From assembly GCA_025997795.1 (NCBI GenBank), contig BNVB01000064.1, forward strand, positions 1-11,549: DNA of 11,549 nt, given 5' to 3'. Positions 7,017 to 11,549 of this stretch are shown here, piece after piece. The stretch's first letter is position 1. Every line of letters starts with the position of its first letter. Source of the stretch: Spirochaetia bacterium. Its GTDB lineage: Bacteria > Spirochaetota > Spirochaetia > Treponematales > Breznakiellaceae. The translations under genes and the position numbers were made by a program. The notes below the pieces were generated by a model. It ran no database searches. It saw only the letters and a list, made by a program, of their open reading frames with translations, and was not told the origin of the DNA.

Positions 7017-9773
7017 CAACGCCGCTGCTTGTCTGTGGTTCCATCGTGCGGCAATATCCGAAGGGCTTTCTGCAGCCACATTCCGGATGTTTTTATTTGC
7101 TCCCAGTTCCAGCAATATGCTTATCATGTCGGTTCTGCCGGTTTGTGCGGCATAGTGGAGGACCGTGTTCCCCGTACCATCCCGGGCATTAATCGCGGGG
7201 CCGGAAAATACCGCCCGTACTGCGGTTTCTCCCCTGGAAAGGGACACAAAGGCGGGGGTCTTTCCATCTGCCGCGGGAACAAATACATCGGAGCCCGCAT
7301 CGGCGAGTATCTTTGTTTCCTCCAACGCGTTTAAGTCCAGGGCCAGGCGCAGGGCAGTGCGGCCTTCGGAATCCACCGCAGAGACTCGGCTGCCCCGGCC
7401 GATAATCGTCTGAAGCATTGATGGAGCGGCATGCTGCCGTACGGCGATGTGAAGGGGAGAAAGGCCGTCGTCATCGCTCATAGCGATACGATCCTTGGTT
7501 AAAAGAGTGCTTACCATGGCGGGAGAAATGGTCAGGGCGATCCGGAAGGGGGTGATCCCTTGAGAATTGCGGGCATGGATGGGCGCTCCGTTATTTAAGA
7601 GTAATGTTACAAGATCAATGGACTGTTTAGTTACGGCGATATGGAGGGGTGTGTCGCCGGTATTGTTTCGGGTAATGGGGTCCGCTCCCGCTTCGACAAG
7701 CCGTTCCACGGATCCGGCGGATCCTCCCTGGACCGCTTCCATGAGGGGCGTATTTCCCAGGCCATCCCGGATTTCAATATTGGCGCCCCGTTTGATTAAG
7801 AGGGTTTCCGGCGAAGTAAGGCCCAGCCGTACCGCTTCGTGGAGCGGCGATTTTCCTGCCAGGTTTTGGACATTGACACTATTCCCCGCATTGATAAGCG
7901 GATCGATGGAACGCTGGGCGTTCCACCGGACGGCGCTGTGGAGGGGACTGTTTCCCTGGGAATCCCTGGCGTTTATTGAGGCTCCGGCAGTCAAGAGGGC
8001 GTTAATTGTTTCAGGCGAATCGGCCCGGGCCGCTATAAAGAGCGGTGTTTCTCCGGTAGCATTGGCCGCCTCGATTTTTGATCCCCTCTGTACAAGGAGG
8101 GGAATATGGACAGCAAGTTTCCACTGTGCCGCATGGTGAAGGGCGGTATTTCCCAGGCCGTCCCGGGCCTCCAGCGTTTTTTCCGTTAGTATCCATTCCC
8201 GGACAGCCCCGGGTGAATGAAAGGCCAGATAGAAGGGATTTTCCCCCCTGGCATTGGGGGCAAAGAGATCCGCCCCCCGGGAAATTAAGAGACTGCCTGC
8301 ACTTTCATGATTAACCATGACGGCAATGTGGAGCGGAGTGTTTCCCTCTTTGTTCCGGGCATTGACCGCAGCGTTTTTGTTAAGGATCATTTCCACTGTT
8401 CCCGTTTCGATCTTATTCTTTACGGCGATGTGGAGCGGGGTATTACCGGTGCTGTCGCTTAGCAGTACTGTTTCTTCGGTTAAAAGGACATTCAGAACCG
8501 CCGGATCTTTTTCTGCCAGGGCCGTTTCCAGCGGCGTTTTTCCGTTGTTGTCGGCGGCAAAAATATCAGCGTGTTTTTGCAGGAGGAGGGGAATAAGATC
8601 GGTCCGTTTGCTTTCTACTGCCAAAAAAAGTGCGGTCTTTCCTTCTATGTTACGGTTTGTCACCGCCGCCCCTCCGGCAAGCAGGGTTTCGATGATCAGT
8701 ACCGGCCGTCCCAGGATAATCACCACATGAAGCGGTGTCTCGCCATGTTCGTCCCGGAGGTTGGGGTTTGCCCTGTTTTGCAGCAGCATGATCATTGCCT
8801 GTTCATGCTGTTCCGCCGGAGCGGCCAGATGAAGCGGCGCATTACCCTTGGCATCCTGAGCATTTGTATCCGCCCCGTTTTCAATAAGTATTCGCATAAC
8901 TTCAAGCCTGCCAAAACGGCTTGCTTCATGAAGGGGAGCCGCCCCGGAATTGTTTTTAATGTTAACATCCGCTTTTTTATTAAGGATAAAACTGATATAA
9001 CCCGTATAACCTTCCCGTGCGGCATAGTGGAGGGCCGTATAACCATCGGCTACCCGGATATTGTAATTGGAACTCCGTGCCGCCGGGGCAAAGTAATTAA
9101 AAAAGGGATTAGTCGAATATCCTCCCGCCAGGATAAGTTTTTCCGCCGTTTCCGCATGGGCCGCAGAAGCGGTTTTGGCAAAAGCATAGTCCAGGGCGGT
9201 TTTACCCCCATCGTCCTTTTCGTTTACCAGCGCCCCCGCCCCGGCCAGAATATCCGCCGAACCAGCTTTGCCTTCCCGGCCTGCCAGATGAATGAGCGTA
9301 AGCCCTCCGCTTCCCCGGCTGTTGAGGGTTTGGGGGTGGATAAGTGATTGCAAGAATGTTCCGCCGGACAAGACTCCCAAAAGAGCAGAAGTATCGGCAG
9401 TGGCGCTGTTGACCGGCAGGTGAATATCCGCTCCGCCTGCACAAAGGAGCCGGGCGACCGCCGGATCGGACTTAACTGCGGCAATTCCCAGGGGCGTCCG
9501 GCCCTGGTTGTCCAGGGCATCCACCTCGGCCCCCATGGCCAGAAGAAAACGAACCATTTCCGCGTTACCCGTTTCGGCGGCGGCATGGAGAGCCGTCCTG
9601 CCCTGGCTGTCCCTTTCCTCCAGGGATGCCTTGCTGGTAAAAAGCGCCTCCGCTTCCTGGGTTTTCCCCTGCTCCAGCAATGAAAAAACCTCCGGCTCGG
9701 ATGTGGTAGCACAAGCCAGCAAAACAAAGACGGTTAAACCCGGAACGATGAGGGTACGGAAATACTTTTTCAT
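7008..9773 (-). CDS. Large ankyrin-repeat lipoprotein (about 25 repeats)
   Basis: A 921-residue protein beginning MKKYFRTLIVPGLTVFVLLAC. The hydrophobic core followed by LLAC is a lipobox with the predicted lipidated cysteine at residue 21, so it is probably anchored to a membrane facing the periplasm or surface. After a short helical region (EVFSLLEQGKTQEAEALF) the rest is ankyrin repeats of about 33 residues with the motif G-x-T-P-L-H-x-A; I count about 25 up to the C-terminus. Two repeats near residues 100-240 carry longer insertions. Repeats end variably in NARD or NIRN turns. Ankyrin arrays bind proteins; the partner is unknown. No enzyme domain is visible. The start has no clear ribosome binding site, but the signal peptide fixes it. 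It is convergent with the ABC operon (ends overlap 7008-7016) and divergent from the tRNA gene. Confidence 0.93.
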   Translation of the reverse strand: MKKYFRTLIVPGLTVFVLLACATTSEPEVFSLLEQGKTQEAEALFTSKASLEERDSQGRTALHAAAETGNAEMVRFLLAMGAEVDALDNQGRTPLGIAAVKSDPAVARLLCAGGADIHLPVNSATADTSALLGVLSGGTFLQSLIHPQTLNSRGSGGLTLIHLAGREGKAGSADILAGAGALVNEKDDGGKTALDYAFAKTASAAHAETAEKLILAGGYSTNPFFNYFAPAARSSNYNIRVADGYTALHYAAREGYTGYISFILNKKADVNIKNNSGAAPLHEASRFGRLEVMRILIENGADTNAQDAKGNAPLHLAAPAEQHEQAMIMLLQNRANPNLRDEHGETPLHVVIILGRPVLIIETLLAGGAAVTNRNIEGKTALFLAVESKRTDLIPLLLQKHADIFAADNNGKTPLETALAEKDPAVLNVLLTEETVLLSDSTGNTPLHIAVKNKIETGTVEMILNKNAAVNARNKEGNTPLHIAVMVNHESAGSLLISRGADLFAPNARGENPFYLAFHSPGAVREWILTEKTLEARDGLGNTALHHAAQWKLAVHIPLLVQRGSKIEAANATGETPLFIAARADSPETINALLTAGASINARDSQGNSPLHSAVRWNAQRSIDPLINAGNSVNVQNLAGKSPLHEAVRLGLTSPETLLIKRGANIEIRDGLGNTPLMEAVQGGSAGSVERLVEAGADPITRNNTGDTPLHIAVTKQSIDLVTLLLNNGAPIHARNSQGITPFRIALTISPAMVSTLLTKDRIAMSDDDGLSPLHIAVRQHAAPSMLQTIIGRGSRVSAVDSEGRTALRLALDLNALEETKILADAGSDVFVPAADGKTPAFVSLSRGETAVRAVFSGPAINARDGTGNTVLHYAAQTGRTDMISILLELGANKNIRNVAAESPSDIAARWNHRQAAALLQ

Positions 9774-9791
9774 AAATTGATAATCGGCATA

Positions 9792-9821
9792 TTGACAAGT
9801 TAGACTTAGTTTTGATAGGCT
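9792..9821 (+). promoter_or_regulatory. Candidate promoter of the tRNA-Leu gene
   Basis: A consensus TTGACA (9792-9797) is followed after 18 nt by TAGGCT (9816-9821), a weak -10. The start would be near 9828, 26 nt before the tRNA. The strong -35 and position support the call; the -10 is poor. Confidence 0.4.
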
Positions 9822-9853
9822 GGTTTTAGAGCTTGGACCACAGGTTCAGGCGG

Positions 9854-9935
9854 GCGGCCTTGGTGGAACTGGTAGACACGCCAGCTTGAGGTGCTGGTGC
9901 CGAGAGGCATGGAAGTTCAAGTCTTCTAGGCCGCA
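9854..9935 (+). tRNA. tRNA-Leu (anticodon GAG)
   Basis: A complete class II tRNA of 82 nt. The acceptor stem GCGGCCT (9854-9860) pairs perfectly with AGGCCGC (9928-9934), and the discriminator is A9935. The anticodon stem CCAGC/GCTGG (9881-9885, 9893-9897) encloses TTGAGGT with anticodon GAG at 9888-9890, reading CUC and CUU codons. The long variable arm TGCC-GAGA-GGCA is diagnostic of leucine or serine, and the acceptor and anticodon decide for leucine. The T-loop is TTCAAGT. CCA is not encoded and must be added by nucleotidyltransferase. Confidence 0.97.
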
Positions 9936-9943
9936 AAGTTGTA

Positions 9944-9968
9944 TAATTCCTTGCTATATAAGGAATTA
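9944..9968 (+). terminator. Hairpin downstream of tRNA-Leu, possible terminator or processing signal
   Basis: TAATTCCTT (9944-9952) and AAGGAATTA (9960-9968) form a perfect 9-bp stem with a 7-nt loop, 8 nt after the tRNA. The stem is AT-rich and no T-run follows, so termination here is uncertain. Confidence 0.4.
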
Positions 9969-10133
9969 CGATAATTAGCCTAATCCGTATGGACGGCATA
10001 ATATACACAAATTTAGCCCGATTGATACAAAACTGATACTTTTTTCGGGCGGGCGGGGGTGTGTCATGCGCCGTCCGTTTACCCTGTTCAAACAAAAAAC
10101 AAATCCTGCCTTATACTTCTTGGGGCGGCCAGC
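9969..10133. other. Intergenic region between tRNA-Leu and the toxin-antitoxin pair
   Basis: No credible gene. It contains TGATAC twice, 11 nt apart (10023 and 10034), enclosed by the inverted pair GCCCGA (10016-10021) and TCGGGC (10045-10050) next to a T-run and a G-rich stretch. On either strand this could form a weak terminator-like hairpin between the convergent tRNA and antitoxin transcripts; nothing decisive is seen. Confidence 0.3.
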
Positions 10134-10427
10134 CTATGCGCTTTTTAGTTCTACCCTGAGCCGCAACCCCAAAACATCAATCAAGTTAAAAACTGTTTTG
10201 AAAGAGGGATTGCCGGAAGGTGAAAACGCTTTGTATAGGCCTTTTCGGTTAAGATTCAATTCCCTGGCAATCTGGGCCATACCCTTTGAGCGGGCTATAT
10301 GCCCAATTGTCCTCAATAGAAAGTCAGGATCGTTTTCTTCAAGGGCTCCTTCAAGAAAGGCGATAACGTCTTCTTTGGTTTCAATAATCTCAGCAGGATC
10401 CCATTTTTCAAAAGTTACTTTTTCCAT
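10134..10427 (-). CDS. Type II antitoxin, HTH protein of the HI1420 family
   Basis: A 97-residue cytoplasmic DNA-binding antitoxin. The start is the ATG at complement 10425-10427, one nt after the toxin stop, with GGAGAA inside the toxin's last codons as ribosome binding site; a longer upstream frame exists but lies inside the toxin gene. The N-terminus MEKVTFEKWDPAEIIETKED is the toxin-contacting or linking part. The C-terminal half holds the helix-turn-helix GMAQIARELNLNRKGLYKAF followed by NPSFKTVFNLIDVLGLRLRV, as in the addiction-module antidote family named after HI1420. Family knowledge says it neutralises the toxin and represses its own operon. Coupling to the toxin gene supports stoichiometric synthesis. 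Whether the pair is active here is not known. Confidence 0.88.
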   Translation of the reverse strand: MEKVTFEKWDPAEIIETKEDVIAFLEGALEENDPDFLLRTIGHIARSKGMAQIARELNLNRKGLYKAFSPSGNPSFKTVFNLIDVLGLRLRVELKSA

Positions 10428-10428
10428 C

Positions 10429-10737
10429 TTAGTTCTCCTCTTTATCCTGATTGTAGGCTGCGGCAATCTCTTTGGCATTGGCAATATCGGCTTCCTGGGT
10501 GGTTTTTTCTCCGCCGCAGAGCAAGATGATAATTTCTTTCCCGGTGTCCTTAAAATAGACCCGGTAGCCGGGACCGTAGTCGATACGCATTTCAGAAATA
10601 CCACCCAAAAAACGATGATCGCCGGGATTACCCTCGGCGAGCCGGTCTATCCGTTTATAAATTCGTTCCTTAGCTTGGCTATCCCGCAGGTTCTTAATCC
10701 ATTTTTTAAAAACCGACGATCTGTATACTTCCCCCAT
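10429..10737 (-). CDS. Type II toxin, RelE/HigB-like of the HI1419 family
   Basis: A 102-residue protein of the RelE/ParE superfamily (Gp49/HigB-like, HI1419 type). It shows the ordinary layout: N-terminal helices with FKKWIKNLRDSQAKERIYKR, the central strand segment GDHRFLGGISEMRIDYGPGYRVYF, and IIILLCGGEKTTQEADIANA at the end. Members of the family act as ribosome-associated mRNA interferases; the basic residues and RIDYGPGYRVYF strand are those expected. The gene comes first in the operon and the antitoxin second, the reversed order known for higBA/HI1419-HI1420. The ATG at 10737 lacks a ribosome binding site and coincides with the predicted transcription start, so the message may be leaderless. 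Intact in length, with no frameshift. Confidence 0.88.
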   Translation of the reverse strand: MGEVYRSSVFKKWIKNLRDSQAKERIYKRIDRLAEGNPGDHRFLGGISEMRIDYGPGYRVYFKDTGKEIIILLCGGEKTTQEADIANAKEIAAAYNQDKEEN

Positions 10738-10743
10738 GGTTTA

Positions 10744-10772
10744 AGTGTATACTATGGTACTCATTTTGTCAA
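10744..10772 (-). promoter_or_regulatory. Sigma70 promoter of the toxin-antitoxin operon, leaderless
   Basis: On the minus strand, TTGACA (complement 10767-10772) and TACACT (complement 10744-10749) are spaced by exactly 17 nt. Seven nt after the -10 is the A of the toxin ATG (10737), so transcription and translation probably start at the same base. Confidence 0.65.
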
Positions 10773-10959
10773 TTGGTTTGCAGATTATTTCTTTGCTTTC
10801 TTAGGTGTACTTTTTAGCGCCGCTTCCACTTCGTGCTCTTTCCTAGGCCTGCCCGGGTAAAATTTACCCCGGCGCTTTTAACTGCGTAAATTCTACCCTC
10901 AAAAAAGCAATTTTTTATGTTTAAAACCCGTTTTTCTGTTAAAATAACGATATACGGAC
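10773..10959. other. Intergenic region between the divergent toxin-antitoxin and membrane-fusion genes
   Basis: Holds an imperfect palindrome GCCCGGGTAA-AAT-TTACCCCGGC (10851-10873; one mismatch in ten) and an AT-rich dyad AAAAAAGCAATTTTTT (10901-10916). No gene with a start and ribosome binding site is seen. The palindrome could be an operator or terminator; it lies about 90-110 bp upstream of the sigma54-type promoter, a range used by enhancer-binding activators. Confidence 0.35.
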
Positions 10960-10976
10960 TTGGCACGGATATTGCT
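10960..10976 (+). promoter_or_regulatory. Sigma54 (RpoN) -24/-12 promoter
   Basis: TTGGCACGGATATTGCT matches the RpoN consensus (TGGCACG-N4-TTGCW) at every conserved position: GG at 10962-10963, GC at 10974-10975, with ten nt between. The predicted start is about 10987, at the ribosome binding site GAGGAG (10986-10991) of the downstream gene, so the leader would be very short. Confidence 0.75.
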
Positions 10977-10999
10977 ACATAACACGAGGAGCTCCCACA

Positions 11000-11549
11000 A
11001 TGGTAAAAAAATATATGGCCCGGCGGATAATCGTCTGTTTTGCCGTCCTGTTCTCTGGTTTACTCACCGCTTGTTCTTCCAGGAAATCGGGGCAAACGTC
11101 CTATGAGTTTACCGAAGTACGCCGGGGAACCCTGGAACGGACTGTTTCGGCCAGCGGTACCATCAACCCGGTTTCCACCGTTAAAGTGCTGCCTCGGATG
11201 AGCGGGAAAGTTGAAAAGGTATATGTCGATTACAACGACACGGTACGCAAGGGAGATATTCTTGCTCAGCTGAATACGGATATGCTCAGGCTCCAGCGGG
11301 AACAGCAGATGGCGTCGGTTATCAAGGCCAGGGCAAATTATGAATTGCAAAGGATCAATTACCAGACACAGGAGACCCTGGCGGGGAAAAACCTTATTTC
11401 CGAATACGAGCTTAAAACCAACAAGACCAGCCTTGATATTTATGCCGCAGACCTTGCCGCCGCCGAAGCAAATCTGCGGGTTATCGAAACAGAGATCAAC
11501 CAATATGCGTTAATTACCTCGCCCATTGACGGCATTGTACTGGAACGGG
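11000..11549 (+). CDS. MacA/HlyD-like membrane-fusion lipoprotein of an efflux system (partial, 3' end outside window)
   Basis: The first 183 codons of a periplasmic adaptor. The start ATG (11000) has GAGGAG 8 nt upstream. The N-terminus MVKKYMARRIIVCFAVLF continues to a lipobox LLTAC with the predicted lipidated Cys at residue 25. Next come the first strands of the MFP fold (TEVRRGTLERTVSASGTINP), then the first half of the lipoyl/barrel-sandwich domain (VKVLPRMSGKVEKVYVDYND and TVRKGDILAQLNTD). A long helical hairpin follows (about residues 95-170: AQ-rich coil around YELQRINYQTQETLAGKNLI), then the returning strand ITSPIDGIVLER at the window edge. Such proteins link an inner-membrane ABC (MacB) or RND pump to an outer-membrane channel; the partner genes should follow to the right. 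A sigma54-type promoter lies directly upstream. Confidence 0.9.
   Translation, partial: MVKKYMARRIIVCFAVLFSGLLTACSSRKSGQTSYEFTEVRRGTLERTVSASGTINPVSTVKVLPRMSGKVEKVYVDYNDTVRKGDILAQLNTDMLRLQREQQMASVIKARANYELQRINYQTQETLAGKNLISEYELKTNKTSLDIYAADLAAAEANLRVIETEINQYALITSPIDGIVLER

Noticed and set aside
7567..9347. Plus-strand ORFs opposite the ankyrin gene
   Set aside because: Antisense of a highly repetitive gene; no ribosome binding sites and no recognisable domains.
9826..10095. Minus-strand ORF of 89 residues across the tRNA-Leu gene
   Set aside because: It is the antisense reading of the tRNA; the typical RRLELPCLSAPAPQAG string comes from the tRNA itself.
9900..10133. tRNA-Leu 3' end as an integration site for a genomic island
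   Set aside because: I found no second copy of the tRNA 3' end in the window and no integrase.
10428..10604. N-terminal extension of the antitoxin to 156 residues
   Set aside because: The extra residues are an out-of-frame reading of the toxin gene; the ATG at 10427 has a ribosome binding site and fits family length.
10790..10882. Short minus-strand reading ending GRPRKEHEVEAALKST and a lysine-rich tail
   Set aside because: Looks a little like the end of a DNA-binding protein, but it is only about 30 codons between stops with no start codon or ribosome binding site; at most a remnant.

Overview
The window reads like a chromosomal segment of a host-associated spirochaete, most probably a Treponema of the insect-gut type. 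This assignment is inference. It rests on several lipoproteins with relaxed spirochaetal lipoboxes, a beta-helix surface lipoprotein, a fragment of the Rpn/PD-(D/E)XK nuclease family with a GEARGEARG-type tail, a tRNA-Leu gene with no encoded CCA, and moderately high GC. No database search was possible.

Left part (1-2100). A secreted protein of CsgG/FlgO/LpoB-like appearance runs off the left edge on the minus strand. Facing away from it is the most interesting locus of the window: a beta-helix lipoprotein whose signal peptide is separated from a well-formed start (promoter, RBS, ATG at 625) by nine perfect copies of the heptamer GTTCTCC (701-763). In the sequenced state the ATG frame ends at a stop at 781 and the lipoprotein frame has no usable start. 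Adding one heptamer or losing two would join them. This is the architecture of an ON/OFF phase-variable surface lipoprotein, here OFF.

Middle (2100-2970). A structured non-coding stretch holds a nested hairpin (2139-2188) and an 81-nt imperfect inverted repeat pair (2203-2283 / 2318-2398). The right arm abuts a 5'-truncated Rpn-family nuclease remnant. A 53-bp piece of that remnant is repeated 309 bp downstream. The stretch looks like a scar of past insertion or recombination.

2975-7016 encodes two translationally coupled half-transporters forming a heterodimeric ABC exporter. The first has an Asp in place of the catalytic Glu after Walker B. The second has a non-canonical signature (ISSGQ) and a roughly 135-residue extracytoplasmic insertion between TM1 and TM2. 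The pattern predicts one degenerate and one consensus ATP site. The operon ends in a 9-nt tail-to-tail overlap with a 921-residue lipoprotein made almost entirely of about 25 ankyrin repeats (7008-9773, minus).

Right part (9774-11549). A tRNA-Leu(GAG) gene is followed by a toxin-first type II toxin-antitoxin pair of the HI1419/HI1420 type (minus strand), apparently transcribed from a leaderless sigma70-type promoter. The window ends in the first third of a MacA/HlyD-like membrane-fusion lipoprotein, preceded by a sequence matching the sigma54 -24/-12 consensus.
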